From Thermolongibacillus altinsuensis (GTDB lineage: Bacteria > Bacillota > Bacilli > Bacillales > Anoxybacillaceae), in the NCBI RefSeq assembly GCF_004341205.1, contig NZ_SLUL01000003.1, forward strand, positions 186,001-250,000: DNA of 64,000 bases. Direction: 5' to 3'. The notes beneath the pieces were generated by a model. It did not search any database and was not told where the DNA came from. It saw only the letters and a program-made list of their open reading frames with translations. The position numbers and the translations under genes are program-made. Below are positions 21,803 through 32,829 of the stretch, piece after piece. Numbering within the stretch: position 1 is the first letter of the stretch; each line of letters starts with the position of its first letter.

Positions 21803-23329
21803 TTATTTATGAAAGATTTGCTTTATTTCATCTTTTTTAATGAAACGGAAAAATATTGAAAGAACCACATAAACGATCAACATCACGATCATGGTGACGG
21901 AGGTTCGAACAGAAAGGGAAAGAGAAAGGTAGTTAAAAAGTACATGTCCGATGACACCCACGATCACGATCATGAGAATATGGGCGATATATTCTTTAAC
22001 ATAAAAAGAAAGGGAAACCGCTTTGATAATGGTCGCTAGATGGAGAAGTGTCACAAGTACGATGCCGACGGTGATCGCCAGAGCGGCTCCCATGATTCCT
22101 AAAGACGGGTTGGTTGCGAGCAGAAAGATCAGCAATGTTTTTATTGCCGCTCCGATGAAGCTGTTGATCATCGCTGCTTTTGCTAAATCCAGCCCTTGTA
22201 ATACCGCTTGAAGCGGCCCTTGTACATAGTAGAAGAGAAAAAATGGAGCCATCACTTTGACAAAAACGGCTGCGTTATTTGTACCATACATCAGCTGCAT
22301 AATTGGTTCAGCTAACACATATAGAACGACGACCGATAGTCCGCCTGCCAAGAGAGAAAGGCGCATCGCTTGTTGTAAGCGATATTCAATCAGCAATTGC
22401 CGCTTTTTTGCCGCCGCTTCGCTAATGGCTGGAACGAGCGAGGTGGCTAACGAGTATGTAATAAAGGAAGGCAACATTAAAAGCGGCAGAGCATATCCTG
22501 TCAACTCTCCGTATTGCTTTGTTGCGTTCACAGCTGTAACTCCTGCAATGGCCAAACTTTGGGCAACGACAATCGGTTCAAAAAACCATGCGATCGAGCC
22601 AATTAAGCGGCTGCCTGTTGTCGGTAATGCGATGCGCATAAGCGAAACAAACGTATCTTTTCCTGCTTTCACATATGCAAAAAAACGATGCCGGATTTTT
22701 AACGGTTTTTTTAATTTGAACATGATGAATAAATAAATAAGCGAAACGAATTCGCCAATGACCGCTGAAAGCATCGCTCCTGCTGCTGCGTATTCCACTC
22801 CGTACGGAAGAAACGCTGTTGTAAAAGCGGCGATAAGCAAAATGCGCACGATTTGTTCAAGAAGCTGCGAATACGCGTATGGTTTCATTTGCTGCTTTCC
22901 TTGAAAATAGCCGCGCAACACGGATGAAATCGCGATAATGGGCACAACGGGTGCAATGGCGATGAGCGGGTAATAGACGCGTGAATCGGTAAACAACGTC
23001 TTTGATAAAATGGGAGCGATGAAAAGAAGCGCCGGAAAGAAAACGATGCTTAATCCGGTTGTTAACGCTAACGAAACGACTAAAATCTTTTTTATTTTGC
23101 GCCGATCCCCGATCGCTTCCGCTTCAGCAACGAGCTTGGAGATAGCGACCGGAAGTCCGAATTGGGTGATCGTAATGGCTAATACGAGCGTCGGCACAGC
23201 CATCATGTATAGTCCGACTCCTTCTTCACCAATAAGGCGGGCAACGACAATTCGATTAATAAACCCGAGAATTCTTGTGATCAATCCCGCAATGATTAAA
23301 ATGATCGTCCCTTTTAAAAACTTTGACAT
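21803..23329 (-). CDS. spoVB: Stage V sporulation protein B (MATE/MVF flippase-like)
   Basis: 508 residues, about 14 membrane helices, of the polysaccharide-transport/MurJ-like superfamily. It is required for cortex synthesis and thought to flip lipid II or another wall precursor in sporulation. LRGYFQGKQQMKPYAYSQLLEQ and FFLFYYVQGPLQAVLQGL match B. subtilis SpoVB. The start at 23329 (MSKFLKGTIILIIAG) follows GGTAGGGAG; ten further codons upstream lack a ribosome site. Confidence 0.93.
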   Translation of the reverse strand: MSKFLKGTIILIIAGLITRILGFINRIVVARLIGEEGVGLYMMAVPTLVLAITITQFGLPVAISKLVAEAEAIGDRRKIKKILVVSLALTTGLSIVFFPALLFIAPILSKTLFTDSRVYYPLIAIAPVVPIIAISSVLRGYFQGKQQMKPYAYSQLLEQIVRILLIAAFTTAFLPYGVEYAAAGAMLSAVIGEFVSLIYLFIMFKLKKPLKIRHRFFAYVKAGKDTFVSLMRIALPTTGSRLIGSIAWFFEPIVVAQSLAIAGVTAVNATKQYGELTGYALPLLMLPSFITYSLATSLVPAISEAAAKKRQLLIEYRLQQAMRLSLLAGGLSVVVLYVLAEPIMQLMYGTNNAAVFVKVMAPFFLFYYVQGPLQAVLQGLDLAKAAMINSFIGAAIKTLLIFLLATNPSLGIMGAALAITVGIVLVTLLHLATIIKAVSLSFYVKEYIAHILMIVIVGVIGHVLFNYLSLSLSVRTSVTMIVMLIVYVVLSIFFRFIKKDEIKQIFHK

Positions 23330-23419
23330 CTCGCTCCCTACCTTCTCAAATGAGGTCATCTTTTATACAATTAACTATATGCATGAGTTGTCCAAGCATG
23401 ACAAAATGGGGGAGTAGCG

Positions 23420-23701
23420 ATGAATGAAATATTACGTAAACAATTAATGCCTGCGCTTATTTCAAAAGTGGATGAATTAAAATTACTCGGATATGAGCAA
23501 GCCACTGTCGATGAGGTTTGGAACTGTTTAAAAAGCAAAAAGTGGAAAAGACTAAAAGAAGAAAAAAAGCTATTTGAACTTGTAAGCGATATTCTTTCGT
23601 TAACAGCGAGCGACTACATGACGTATGTCACGACAAAAGAACAAAAAAAAGAAAATTGGTTTACCGAAGAGGGAGCAGCCGAATTAGAACAATTGTTTTA
23701 A
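23420..23701 (+). CDS. comN: ComN-like post-transcriptional regulator
   Basis: 93 residues, soluble and helical. It begins MNEILRKQLMPALISKVDEL, followed by LLGYEQATVDEVWNCL and a Lys-rich segment. In B. subtilis, ComN (YrzD) sits at the same place between spoVB and secDF and promotes accumulation of the comE transcript post-transcriptionally. GGGGGAGTAGCG precedes the ATG. It is divergent from spoVB with about 90 bases between starts. Confidence 0.85.
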   Translation: MNEILRKQLMPALISKVDELKLLGYEQATVDEVWNCLKSKKWKRLKEEKKLFELVSDILSLTASDYMTYVTTKEQKKENWFTEEGAAELEQLF

Positions 23702-23716
23702 TTTTTCCTGCATAAA

Positions 23717-23745
23717 TTGACAGGATGTGCAATCTACTTCATAAT
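23717..23745 (+). promoter_or_regulatory. secDF promoter
   Basis: TTGACA at 23717-23722 and CATAAT at 23740-23745, spacer 17, about 50 bases upstream of the secDF start. Confidence 0.8.
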
Positions 23746-23762
23746 TTGTCTTGTTGGTAAAA

Positions 23763-23782
23763 ATTCTGGCAAACGCCAGAAT
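23763..23782 (+). promoter_or_regulatory. hairpin in the secDF leader
   Basis: A perfect eight-pair stem (ATTCTGGC with GCCAGAAT) with an AAAC loop ends three bases before the GAGGAGG ribosome site. No T run follows, so it is not a terminator; it could affect translation initiation or mRNA stability. Confidence 0.6.
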
Positions 23783-23796
23783 AGAGGAGGATTTTT

Positions 23797-26046
23797 ATGG
23801 TAAAACGCAGTCGAATCATTGCCTTCTTCCTGCTTCTGCTTTTGTTGGGCGGAACGATTGGAGGAACGGCGGAAAAAATTGTAAGAGATATTAAGCTTGG
23901 CCTAGATCTTCAAGGCGGATTTGAAATTTTATACGAAGTCAAGCCGGCGAAAAAAGGCGACAAAATTGACAAAAACGTTTTGCTTAGTACGGTGAGCGCT
24001 TTAAATAAACGAATTAACGTGCTTGGTGTAAGCGAACCGAACATCCAAATTGAAGGAAAGAATCGCATTCGCGTTCAATTAGCTGGCGTGAAAGATCAAA
24101 ATAAAGCGCGTGAAATCCTTTCCACAGAAGCAAAACTGACGTTTCGAGATGTCAATGATAACGTATTGATGGACGGGAGCGATCTCGTCGAAGGCGGAGC
24201 GAAGCAAACGTTTGACGATAAAGGAAAACCGTGTGTAGCCATCACGCTAAAAGATGCAAATAAATTTAAGCAAGTAACCGAAAAAGTGCTTAGCATGGCC
24301 CCAAATAACATTCTCGTCATTTGGCTTGATTTCAAGGAAGGGGTCGACTCATACGCAAAAGAAGTCGGAAAAGAGCATCCAAAATTTATTTCAGCCGCTC
24401 GCGTCGATCAAGTGTTTAATCAAACGGATGTATCGATTGTAGGGAATTTTACGGTTGATGAAGCGAAACAGCTTGCTGATTTATTAAACGCTGGAGCGCT
24501 TCCGGTGGAACTGAAAGAAATTTACTCTACATCGGTTGGAGCGCAGTTTGGTGAAAATGCGTTACAAAAAACAGTGTTTGCCGGAATTGTTGCCGTCGCT
24601 ATCATTTTCTTATTTATGATCGCTTTTTACCGTTTACCAGGTTTGGTTGCGGTGATAACGCTAAGCGTTTATATTTATTTAATTTTGCTTATTTTTGATT
24701 GGATGAACGGAGTATTGACGCTTCCAGGGATTGCGGCGCTCATTCTCGGCGTCGGAATGGCTGTTGATGCGAACATTATTACATATGAGCGCATTAAAGA
24801 TGAGATTAAACTAGGTAAATCGATTATGTCTGCCTATCGCGTCGGAAACCGCGGTTCATTTGCGACGATTTTAGATGCAAACCTTACGACGATTATTGCT
24901 GGAGTTGTTTTATTTATTTACGGGACAAGCTCCGTCAAAGGATTTGCGACGATGCTGATCATCAGCATTTTAGCAAGCTTTTTAACGAATGTATACCTCA
25001 CGCGCTTATTGCTTGGCTTATTGGTACAAAGTCGAGCTTTCAATAAAAAACCGCAATACTTCGGTGTTCATCCAAGCGTGATTTTAGATATTACGAAAAC
25101 AACAGATGATACGAACATACCGACCAAATTTGAACGTCTCGATTTTGTTAAACATAGCAAAAAGTTTTTTATTTTTTCAGGCGCGCTGACGGTTGTCGGC
25201 ATCGTTGTTTTGCTAACGGCAAAATTAAACCTTGGCATTGACTTTGCCAGCGGTACACGCATTGAAGTGATGGGAAAAACAACGTTAAATGCAAACGAAA
25301 TTACCGAACAATTTGAACAGCTCGGCCTTGAACCAAAAGACGTCGTTTTGTCTGGTGCTCAAAAAGAAATTGGTGTCGCTCGTTTTATCGGCGTGTTAAG
25401 CCAAAAGCAAATTTCCGAAGTGAAAACGCATTTTAAGAAGTTATACGGAGAGGAACCGAGCGTGAGTACCGTTTCACCGACGGTAGGAAAAGAATTAGCG
25501 CGCAATGCATTTATTGCGGTTTTAATCGCTTCGGTTGGAATTATTATTTACGTGGCGGTCCGCTTTGAATTTTATATGGCATTAGCGGCGATTATTGCGC
25601 TTTTACACGATGCGTTCCTCATCGTCGCCTTTTTCAGTTTAACGCGCCTTGAAGTCGATTTAACGTTTATTGCGGCTGTGTTAACGATCATCGGTTATTC
25701 AATTAACGATACGATCGTGACATTCGACCGCATTCGTTACATCATGAAGAAACGAAAAGTGAAAAAAGCGGAAGATCTTGTCGAGATCGTCAACAAAAGT
25801 TTACAACAAACATTTGGGCGTTCTGTTAACACTGTTTTAACCGTCATTATTACCGTTGTCGCTTTGTTGATTTTTGGAAGCGAATCGATCCGCAACTTCT
25901 CCCTTGCTTTGCTTGTCGGTTTGATTTCAGGAGCGTATTCGTCTTTATTTATCGCTTCCCAATTATGGCTTGTTTGGAAAAGTAAACAACTGAAAGAAGG
26001 AAAAAGAAAACCGCAAATCGAGAAAGATTTAGAACCTGAAGTATAA
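23797..26046 (+). CDS. secDF: Fused protein translocase subunit SecDF
   Basis: 749 residues, a natural SecD-SecF fusion typical of Bacillus. The SecD half has the DLQGGFEILYEV motif (about residues 33-46), a large extracytoplasmic P1 domain and six helices with GMAVDANIITYERIKDE. The SecF half restarts near residue 455 with DFASGTRIEVMG and six helices with GYSINDTIVTFDRIR. It uses proton motive force to pull exported proteins through SecYEG. ATAGAGGAGG precedes the ATG. It is followed by a terminator. Confidence 0.97.
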   Translation: MVKRSRIIAFFLLLLLLGGTIGGTAEKIVRDIKLGLDLQGGFEILYEVKPAKKGDKIDKNVLLSTVSALNKRINVLGVSEPNIQIEGKNRIRVQLAGVKDQNKAREILSTEAKLTFRDVNDNVLMDGSDLVEGGAKQTFDDKGKPCVAITLKDANKFKQVTEKVLSMAPNNILVIWLDFKEGVDSYAKEVGKEHPKFISAARVDQVFNQTDVSIVGNFTVDEAKQLADLLNAGALPVELKEIYSTSVGAQFGENALQKTVFAGIVAVAIIFLFMIAFYRLPGLVAVITLSVYIYLILLIFDWMNGVLTLPGIAALILGVGMAVDANIITYERIKDEIKLGKSIMSAYRVGNRGSFATILDANLTTIIAGVVLFIYGTSSVKGFATMLIISILASFLTNVYLTRLLLGLLVQSRAFNKKPQYFGVHPSVILDITKTTDDTNIPTKFERLDFVKHSKKFFIFSGALTVVGIVVLLTAKLNLGIDFASGTRIEVMGKTTLNANEITEQFEQLGLEPKDVVLSGAQKEIGVARFIGVLSQKQISEVKTHFKKLYGEEPSVSTVSPTVGKELARNAFIAVLIASVGIIIYVAVRFEFYMALAAIIALLHDAFLIVAFFSLTRLEVDLTFIAAVLTIIGYSINDTIVTFDRIRYIMKKRKVKKAEDLVEIVNKSLQQTFGRSVNTVLTVIITVVALLIFGSESIRNFSLALLVGLISGAYSSLFIASQLWLVWKSKQLKEGKRKPQIEKDLEPEV

Positions 26047-26047
26047 C

Positions 26048-26080
26048 ACGTCACGGCATTGGCCGTGGCGTCATTTTTTG
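26048..26080 (+). terminator. intrinsic terminator after secDF
   Basis: A ten-pair stem (ACGTCACGGC with GCCGTGGCGT, one G-U pair) and ATTG loop, then six Ts. Confidence 0.9.
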
Positions 26081-26138
26081 TAAATAAATAGGATACAATA
26101 AAGGTGGACAGATCATGAATTGAAAGGAAGAGGAATGC

Positions 26139-27041
26139 TTGAATGAAGAGACGCGTTTTAAACAGGCTGAATTTGCAGCGATGATCGGTGTCATCGGCAA
26201 TGTGGTCCTAGCGGCGATCAAATGGGGAATTGGCATGGCGGCCAATAGCAAAGCGCTCATTGCTGATGCTGTTCATTCCGCTTCCGATGTCGCGGGTTCT
26301 CTTGCCGTTTGGATCGGTTTGCGGATCGCAAAACAACCGCCAGATGAAGACCATCCATACGGGCACGGCAAAGCGGAATCGATTGCAGCCATTATTGTCG
26401 CTGTTGTGTTATTTTTGATCGGAATTGAAATTGGAAAATCTTCGTTTGTTTCTTTTTTTAAGGAAGTGGAACCACCGAAGACGATGGCGATTTACGCTGT
26501 TATTTTTTCGATCGTCGTGAAGGAAGCGATGTTTCGATACAAATATCATATTGGTAAAAAAATTAACAGCGATGCGATTATTGCCAATGCGTACGAACAT
26601 CGCTCGGACGTCTTTTCATCCCTTGCGGCTCTTATTGGCATAGGAGCGGCGATCATTGGAGCAAACATGAATATCGACTGGCTCGTATACGCCGATCCAG
26701 TGGCAGGACTCTTTGTTTCATTTCTTGTGATAAAAATGGCTTGGAGTGTTGGGGCAGAATCGATTCATAACACGCTGGACCACGTTTGGCATGAAGAAGA
26801 TGCGTACCATCTGCGTCAAGCGGTATTATCGTTTCCAGAAGTGAAAAAAATTGATGAGCTGCATGCGCGCCAACATGGCCATTATGTCATTATCGATTTA
26901 AAAATTTCTGTTGCCCCTCATATGACTGTTAAGGAAGGGCATCAAATTGGAAAGAAAGTAAAGGAAAAGCTACTGACCTTTCCAAACGTTCGCAATGTCA
27001 TGGTGCATATTAACCCGTACAATGGAACTGAGGAACGATGA
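26139..27041 (+). CDS. Cation diffusion facilitator family transporter (MneP/YdfM-like)
   Basis: 300 residues. Six membrane segments with metal-binding aspartates in SKALIADAVHSASDVAGS and ANAYEHRSDVFSS (pattern HxxxD-like on helices II and V), a His-containing loop (DEDHPYGHGKAES), and a C-terminal cytoplasmic domain (RQHGHYVIIDLKISV). CDF proteins export divalent metals by proton antiport. The closest B. subtilis relatives are manganese exporters, so Mn2+ is the likely substrate, without proof. TTG start at 26139 after AGGAAGAGG. Confidence 0.9.
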   Translation: MNEETRFKQAEFAAMIGVIGNVVLAAIKWGIGMAANSKALIADAVHSASDVAGSLAVWIGLRIAKQPPDEDHPYGHGKAESIAAIIVAVVLFLIGIEIGKSSFVSFFKEVEPPKTMAIYAVIFSIVVKEAMFRYKYHIGKKINSDAIIANAYEHRSDVFSSLAALIGIGAAIIGANMNIDWLVYADPVAGLFVSFLVIKMAWSVGAESIHNTLDHVWHEEDAYHLRQAVLSFPEVKKIDELHARQHGHYVIIDLKISVAPHMTVKEGHQIGKKVKEKLLTFPNVRNVMVHINPYNGTEER

Positions 27042-27042
27042 A

Positions 27043-27071
27043 TTGCCCCTTCTCTATTTGTTTTGTATAAT
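27043..27071 (+). promoter_or_regulatory. recJ promoter
   Basis: TTGCCC at 27043-27048 and TATAAT at 27066-27071, spacer 17, ending 23 bases before the recJ start. Confidence 0.7.
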
Positions 27072-27094
27072 GATATGGTTAAGGGGTGAAAGAT

Positions 27095-29479
27095 ATGTTG
27101 GCACCAAAAACCCGCTGGCAAGTGAAACATGTCGATCAAAATAAAGTGAACATGATTGCGCAAGCATTGAATATAGCACCTTTAGTTGCCACCTTGCTTG
27201 TCAATCGCGGCTATCATACGATTGAAGCCGCTCAATCTTTTTTAAATGGAAAAGAGTCATTTCATTCTCCGTTTTTACTAGATGGAATGGATAAAGCCAT
27301 TGACAGAATTGAGAAAGCGATTGCAACTGGTGAACGCATTCTCGTTTTCGGCGACTATGATGCAGATGGGGTGAGCAGCACGGCTGTCATGCTTACCGCA
27401 TTACAACAAAGAGGAGCCAATGTCGATTATTATATTCCGAATCGTTTTTCAGAAGGATACGGTCCGAATGAAAATGCGTTTCGTGCGGCAAAAGATGATG
27501 GTGTTTCGCTCATTATTACGGTCGATACAGGTATTGCAGCGCTGCACGAAGCGGAAATTGCCAAACAGTTAGGAATGGATCTCATTATTACCGATCATCA
27601 TGAACCGGGACCAACGCTTCCCGATGCGTATGCGATCGTTCATCCGAAAAAACCAGGAAGTACGTATCCATTTAAAGACTTAGCAGGAGTTGGCGTTGCA
27701 TTTAAAGTTGCTCACGCTCTTCTGGGAAGAGTTCCAAATGAATTGCTAGATGTAGCTGCGATTGGAACGATTGCTGATCTCGTTCCGCTTCGCGGAGAAA
27801 ATCATCTCATCGCTCGTTTAGGGATTGAGCAGTTAAAGCGAACGAATCGAGTTGGCTTAAAAGCGTTATGCAAACAATGCGGCGTTTCTTTGTCAGATGT
27901 GGATGAAGATACAATTGCGTTTATGATCGGTCCGCGTATTAATGCGGTCGGTCGGCTCGATTGTGCGGATCGCGCTGTGCAATTATTGATGACAAAAGAT
28001 GAAGAGGAAGCAATGATGTTGGCCGAACAGATTGATGAGATGAATCGCGAGCGGCAACAACTGGTTAACGAAATAACAGAAGAAGCGATTCAACTCGTTG
28101 AAACGCATTATCCTCCCGAAAACAATGCCGTTCTTGTCGTGGCCAAAGAAAATTGGAATGTTGGAGTGATCGGGATTGTTGCTTCGCGTTTAGTTGAGCG
28201 TTTTTATCGTCCGACGATTGTGCTGAGCATTGACCGAGAAAAAGGGGTCGCGAAAGGGTCAGCGCGAAGCATTGAAGGATTTGATCTATTTGCTAATTTG
28301 TCTAGTTGTCGGGATATATTGCCGCATTTTGGCGGACATCCGATGGCAGCTGGCATGACGTTGGCGATTGAACATATTGAGGAATTGCGCATGAGGTTGA
28401 ATACAGCTGCGAGGCAACAGTTAACGGACGATGATTTTATTCCGATTACGGCCATTGATGTGCAATGCTCCATTGATGATATTTCACTTGAAACAATCGA
28501 ACAAATGAACCGTCTTTCTCCGTTTGGAATGGGAAATCCAAAACCGCGCATCCTTCTTCAAAATGTGCAGGTCGATCTTCTTCGCCGGATCGGCGCAGAG
28601 CAAAATCATATGAAAGCAGTGCTTTCGGCGAACGGAAAAACGCTCGATGCGATTGGATTTGGACTTGGCCCGCTAACGGAAGAAATTTCACCAAATGCTC
28701 GTCTCTCTGTCGTGGGGGAGCTCGTGATTAACGAATGGAATCATTTCCGCAAACCTCAACTGATGATTCAAGATGTGGCTATTGACGAATGGCAACTATT
28801 CGATATTCGCAACATGCGCAATGTTGGAAAAATCATTGATTCATTACCAAAAGAGAAGCGCTTGCTTATTGCTTTTCGAAGCGAAACAGCAGCTGAACTG
28901 CAGCTGCCGGTCGATCACACAGAAATCGTGTATATTCGAACATTAGAAGAAGCAAAAGCGATCGACTTGCGCAAAAAATACGTTGTTTTCCTTGATTTGC
29001 CTCCTTCACAACAAATGATGCAAGTTTTAATAAGTTGTAGTTTACCTGAACGCATTTATGCGTTATTCTATCAAAGGGAGAATCACTTTTTTAGCGTATT
29101 GCCAACGCGCGAGCATTTTAAGTGGCTTTATGCTTTTTTGCGAAAGCGCAGCCCGTTTGATTTGAAACGATATGCGGATGATCTTGCTCGTTCACGCGGA
29201 TGGACAAAGGAAACACTTCTATTTATGATTCAAGTTTTTCATGAATTAGAGTTTGTGGCAATTGAAAACGGAATTGTTTCGCTACATCATCACCCAGCGA
29301 AACGTGATTTGACACAGTCGCCGACTTATCGTTCGAAACAGGCTCAAGTCGAGCTTGAAAATATCTTTTTATATTCATCTTATCACCAACTAAAACGTTG
29401 GTTTGAAGACACGAAACGTTCGTTGAATGAGGAGGAAAACTTTCATGGATTTGAAACAATACGTAACGATTGTTCCTGA
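27095..29479 (+). CDS. recJ: Single-stranded-DNA-specific exonuclease RecJ
   Basis: 794 residues. A DHH phosphoesterase with [14 protein letters not shown] (motif I), [19 protein letters not shown] (motif III, the DHH) and the DHHA1 motif [11 protein letters not shown]. An OB domain and a Firmicute-specific C-terminal extension follow. It degrades single-stranded DNA 5' to 3' in recombination and repair. The ATG at 27095 has AAGGGGTG before it; the in-frame GTG at 27086 lies inside that site. The end overlaps the apt start by about 35 bases. Confidence 0.95.
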   Translation: MLAPKTRWQVKHVDQNKVNMIAQALNIAPLVATLLVNRGYHTIEAAQSFLNGKESFHSPFLLDGMDKAIDRIEKAIATGERILVFGDYDADGVSSTAVMLTALQQRGANVDYYIPNRFSEGYGPNENAFRAAKDDGVSLIITVDTGIAALHEAEIAKQLGMDLIITDHHEPGPTLPDAYAIVHPKKPGSTYPFKDLAGVGVAFKVAHALLGRVPNELLDVAAIGTIADLVPLRGENHLIARLGIEQLKRTNRVGLKALCKQCGVSLSDVDEDTIAFMIGPRINAVGRLDCADRAVQLLMTKDEEEAMMLAEQIDEMNRERQQLVNEITEEAIQLVETHYPPENNAVLVVAKENWNVGVIGIVASRLVERFYRPTIVLSIDREKGVAKGSARSIEGFDLFANLSSCRDILPHFGGHPMAAGMTLAIEHIEELRMRLNTAARQQLTDDDFIPITAIDVQCSIDDISLETIEQMNRLSPFGMGNPKPRILLQNVQVDLLRRIGAEQNHMKAVLSANGKTLDAIGFGLGPLTEEISPNARLSVVGELVINEWNHFRKPQLMIQDVAIDEWQLFDIRNMRNVGKIIDSLPKEKRLLIAFRSETAAELQLPVDHTEIVYIRTLEEAKAIDLRKKYVVFLDLPPSQQMMQVLISCSLPERIYALFYQRENHFFSVLPTREHFKWLYAFLRKRSPFDLKRYADDLARSRGWTKETLLFMIQVFHELEFVAIENGIVSLHHHPAKRDLTQSPTYRSKQAQVELENIFLYSSYHQLKRWFEDTKRSLNEEENFHGFETIRNDCS

Positions 29480-29957
29480 CTTTCCAAAACCGGGCATTCA
29501 ATTTAAGGATATTACAACGATTATGGATAAGGGCGAAGTATATAAATATGCCACGGATCAAATTGTGCAATATGCGCGTGAAAAGAAAATTGATGTCGTT
29601 GTTGGGCCAGAAGCGCGCGGCTTTATTATCGGCTGCCCTGTTGCATATGCTCTTGGTGTTGGCTTTGTTCCTGTCCGCAAAGAAGGAAAGCTTCCGCGCG
29701 AAGTCATCCGCGTTGAATACGGTTTAGAATACGGAAAAGATGTTTTGACGATGCATAAAGATGCGATTAAACCTGGGCAACGCGTCTTAATTACAGACGA
29801 TTTGTTGGCAACGGGAGGCACCATTGAAGCGACGATTAAGCTTGTCGAGCAACTTGGAGGAATCGTCGCTGGAATCGCGTTCTTGATTGAACTTACGTAT
29901 TTAGAAGGACGCAAGAAATTAGAAGGATACGATATTTTAGCATTAATGCAATTTTGA
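29445..29957 (+). CDS. apt: Adenine phosphoribosyltransferase
   Basis: 170 residues, full length. It salvages adenine to AMP with PRPP. The start [18 protein letters not shown] and the PRPP motif [13 protein letters not shown] (about residues 117-129) are clear, with GPEARGFI and RKEGKLP as substrate loops. The ATG at 29445 has GAGGAGGAAAAC upstream, inside the recJ end, so translation is coupled. A terminator follows. Confidence 0.96.
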   Translation: MDLKQYVTIVPDFPKPGIQFKDITTIMDKGEVYKYATDQIVQYAREKKIDVVVGPEARGFIIGCPVAYALGVGFVPVRKEGKLPREVIRVEYGLEYGKDVLTMHKDAIKPGQRVLITDDLLATGGTIEATIKLVEQLGGIVAGIAFLIELTYLEGRKKLEGYDILALMQF

Positions 29958-29962
29958 TGGTA

Positions 29963-29994
29963 AAGGGGGCACTCACAAGGGTGCTCCTTCTTTC
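29963..29994 (+). terminator. intrinsic terminator after apt
   Basis: AAAGGGGGCAC pairs with GTGCTCCTTC across a loop of about ten bases (one bulge or G-U pairs), then CTTTCC. Moderately strong. The remaining ~130 bases to relA are AT-rich. Confidence 0.7.
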
Positions 29995-30069
29995 CTATGA
30001 ACGTATTTTCTTGTCGTTAGCTCTTTACATCTAGAAAATTTTTCATGATAATAATGACAATGCTTTTTT

Positions 30070-30113
30070 TTGTTGAAATATGTATAATAAAAAATTAAAA
30101 GGGATTGTATAAT
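30070..30113 (+). promoter_or_regulatory. candidate relA promoter region
   Basis: Two TATAAT hexamers lie at 30083-30088 and 30108-30113, before the relA start at 30135. Neither has a clear TTGACA at standard spacing (TTGTTG at 30070 is 7 to 32 bases away), so the assignment is tentative. Confidence 0.4.
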
Positions 30114-30134
30114 TGAAAATCAAAAGGTGATTCC

Positions 30135-32333
30135 ATGGCGAACGAACAAGTATTGACGGCAGAGCAAGTAATCGAAAAAGCAAGCCGGTATTTGTCGAAA
30201 AATGATGTCGAATTTATTGTTCGAGCATATGAATTTGCAGAAAAAGCGCATCGCGATCAATATCGAAAATCGGGAGAACCGTACATTATTCACCCGATTC
30301 AAGTGGCGGGCATTTTAGTGGATTTAGAGATGGATCCAGTGACGATCGCCGCAGGCTTTTTACACGATGTTGTAGAAGATACACACGTAACAAAAGAAGA
30401 TTTAGTGAACGAATTTGGCGAAGAAGTGGCGATGCTTGTTGATGGAGTGACGAAGCTCGGAAAGATTAAATATAAATCTCATGAAGAGCAACAAGCAGAG
30501 AATCATCGTAAAATGTTTGTGGCCATGGCGCAAGATATTCGCGTGATTTTAATTAAGCTGGCTGACCGTCTTCATAATATGCGCACATTGAAGCATTTGC
30601 CGCTTGAAAAACAGCGGCGCATTGCCAATGAAACGCTTGAAATTTTTGCGCCACTTGCCCATCGACTTGGAATTTCGAAAATTAAATGGGAATTAGAAGA
30701 CACCGCTTTACGCTATTTGAATCCGCAGCAATATTATCGCATTGTGAACTTAATGAAGAAAAAGCGTGCGGAGCGAGAGCAATATCTTGAAGAAGTCATT
30801 CAAGAAGTGCGTGAACGGTTAAGTGAAGTAGGCATTCAAGCTGAAATTTCTGGACGTCCAAAACATATTTACAGCATTTATCGAAAGATGGCATTGCAAA
30901 ATAAACAATTTAATGAAATTTATGACTTGTTGGCCGTTCGCATTATTGTCGAAAGCATTAAAGATTGTTATGCGGTGCTCGGCATCATTCATACATGTTG
31001 GAAACCGATGCCAGGTCGTTTTAAAGATTATATTGCGATGCCGAAACCGAATATGTATCAATCGCTTCATACGACCGTGATCGGCCCGAAAGGCGAGCCG
31101 CTGGAAGTGCAAATTCGCACGTTTGAAATGCATCAAATCGCTGAATTTGGAATTGCGGCGCATTGGGCATACAAAGAAGGAAAAACGGTTAAGCCAAATT
31201 CATTTGAAGAGAAGTTGTCATGGTTCCGTGAAATTTTAGAATGGCAAAACGATACGAACAATGCCGAAGAGTTTATGGAAACATTAAAAATGGATTTATT
31301 TTCCGATATGGTGTTTGTATTTACACCGAAGGGAGATGTCATCGAACTTCCAGCAGGCTCCGTTCCGATCGATTTTGCTTATCGCATCCATTCTGAAATC
31401 GGGAATAAAACCATTGGCGCGAAAGTGAACGGCAAGATGGTGCCGCTCGACTATCAGTTGAAGACAGGGGATATTGTTGAAATTTTAACATCCAATCATT
31501 CATATGGTCCGAGCCAGGATTGGTTGAAATTAGCGCAAACATCGCATGCGAAAAATAAAATTCGTCAATTTTTCAAAAAGCAACGCCGCGAAGAGAATGT
31601 TGAAAAAGGAAAAGAGCTTGTTGAAAAAGAAATACGCAATATGAATTTCGATGTCAAAGAGGTGCTTACTGCTGAAAATGTTAAGAGAGTTGCGGAAAAA
31701 TTTAATTTTATGAACGAAGAAGATATGTATGCAGCCGTTGGCTATAACGGGATTACCGCAGCTCAAGTGGCGCATCGTCTCACGGAAAAATGGCGAAAAC
31801 AGCGCAATTTAGAGGAGCAAGAGAAAAAATTAGCAGAAGCATTGAAAGAAGCAAAAACGATTTCTTCAGCGAAAAAGCGCGATTACGGAGTATGTGTTGA
31901 AGGCGTCGATAATTTGCTTATTCGCTTATCTCGTTGTTGCAACCCTGTTCCTGGTGATGAGATTATCGGGTTTATTACAAAAGGACGAGGTGTGTCGGTT
32001 CACCGTATCGATTGTCCGAATGTTTTAACAGACGATGCGAAAGAGCGCTTGATTCCTGTTCAATGGGAAAGCGGAACGAATTGTCAAAGAGAATATACGG
32101 TCGATATCGAGATTACAGGATATGATCGTCGCGGCTTGTTAAACGAAGTGCTTCAAGCGGTCAACGAAGCGAAAACAAACATTTCCGCCGTTTCTGGGCG
32201 GACGGATCACCGCAATAAAATCGCAACCATTCATATGTCCATTTTCATTCACAATGTGAGTCATTTGCAAAAAGTGGTTGATCGCATTAAACAAATTCCT
32301 GATATTTACTCGGTACGAAGAATCATGAACTAG
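30135..32333 (+). CDS. relA: Bifunctional (p)ppGpp synthetase/hydrolase Rel
   Basis: 732 residues. The HD hydrolase domain ([25 protein letters not shown] with the catalytic HD pair) is intact. The synthetase domain has [19 protein letters not shown], followed by TGS ([26 protein letters not shown]), a zinc-finger-like CCNPVPGD and a C-terminal ACT domain. Both catalytic halves appear active, so it controls stringent response in both directions. AAAAGGTGATTCC precedes the ATG. It is followed by dtd after only a few bases. Confidence 0.96.
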   Translation: MANEQVLTAEQVIEKASRYLSKNDVEFIVRAYEFAEKAHRDQYRKSGEPYIIHPIQVAGILVDLEMDPVTIAAGFLHDVVEDTHVTKEDLVNEFGEEVAMLVDGVTKLGKIKYKSHEEQQAENHRKMFVAMAQDIRVILIKLADRLHNMRTLKHLPLEKQRRIANETLEIFAPLAHRLGISKIKWELEDTALRYLNPQQYYRIVNLMKKKRAEREQYLEEVIQEVRERLSEVGIQAEISGRPKHIYSIYRKMALQNKQFNEIYDLLAVRIIVESIKDCYAVLGIIHTCWKPMPGRFKDYIAMPKPNMYQSLHTTVIGPKGEPLEVQIRTFEMHQIAEFGIAAHWAYKEGKTVKPNSFEEKLSWFREILEWQNDTNNAEEFMETLKMDLFSDMVFVFTPKGDVIELPAGSVPIDFAYRIHSEIGNKTIGAKVNGKMVPLDYQLKTGDIVEILTSNHSYGPSQDWLKLAQTSHAKNKIRQFFKKQRREENVEKGKELVEKEIRNMNFDVKEVLTAENVKRVAEKFNFMNEEDMYAAVGYNGITAAQVAHRLTEKWRKQRNLEEQEKKLAEALKEAKTISSAKKRDYGVCVEGVDNLLIRLSRCCNPVPGDEIIGFITKGRGVSVHRIDCPNVLTDDAKERLIPVQWESGTNCQREYTVDIEITGYDRRGLLNEVLQAVNEAKTNISAVSGRTDHRNKIATIHMSIFIHNVSHLQKVVDRIKQIPDIYSVRRIMN

Positions 32334-32348
32334 AAAGGATTTTGTGTG

Positions 32349-32789
32349 ATGAGAGTCGTTGTGCAGCGTGCAAAAAATGCAAAGGTAGTTGTCGATGGAG
32401 AAACGGTTGGAAGCATTGATTTTGGCCTTGTCTTACTTGTTGGAATTACCCATACGGATACGGAAGAAGATGCGGCATTTGTTGCTGAGAAAGTAGCAAA
32501 TTTGCGCATTTTTGATGATGAAGAAGGAAAAATGAATTTATCGCTTTTGGATGTGCAAGGGGAAATTTTATCTGTATCGCAATTTACGTTGTATGGGGAT
32601 TGTCGAAAAGGAAGACGTCCGAATTTTATGGAAGCAGCAAAACCAGACCATGCGCTTGCCATTTATGAGGCATTTAACGAACAATTGCGCCAGAAGGGGA
32701 TTCGCGTTGCAACAGGAAAGTTTGGCGCAATGATGGATGTGCAGTTTACAAACGTTGGACCGGTGACGCTCATCGTTGAAAGTAAATGA
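32349..32789 (+). CDS. dtd: D-aminoacyl-tRNA deacylase
   Basis: 146 residues. It hydrolyses D-amino acids (and glycine on tRNA-Ala) from tRNA. The [17 protein letters not shown] motif and the C-terminal [12 protein letters not shown] motif carry the cross-subunit active site. The ATG at 32349 is preferred over the GTG at 32346, with AGAAAGGAT eight bases upstream. It follows relA by 15 bases. Confidence 0.96.
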   Translation: MRVVVQRAKNAKVVVDGETVGSIDFGLVLLVGITHTDTEEDAAFVAEKVANLRIFDDEEGKMNLSLLDVQGEILSVSQFTLYGDCRKGRRPNFMEAAKPDHALAIYEAFNEQLRQKGIRVATGKFGAMMDVQFTNVGPVTLIVESK

Positions 32790-32790
32790 G

Positions 32791-32829
32791 AGAGGCGAAC
32801 TCCGATGTGTGAGTCGCCTCTTTATTTTT
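32791..32829 (+). terminator. intrinsic terminator after dtd
   Basis: AGAGGCGA with TCGCCTCT plus an inner CTC/GAG pairing, then TTTATTTTT. It lies just beside the stop codon of the convergent amidase gene. Confidence 0.85.
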
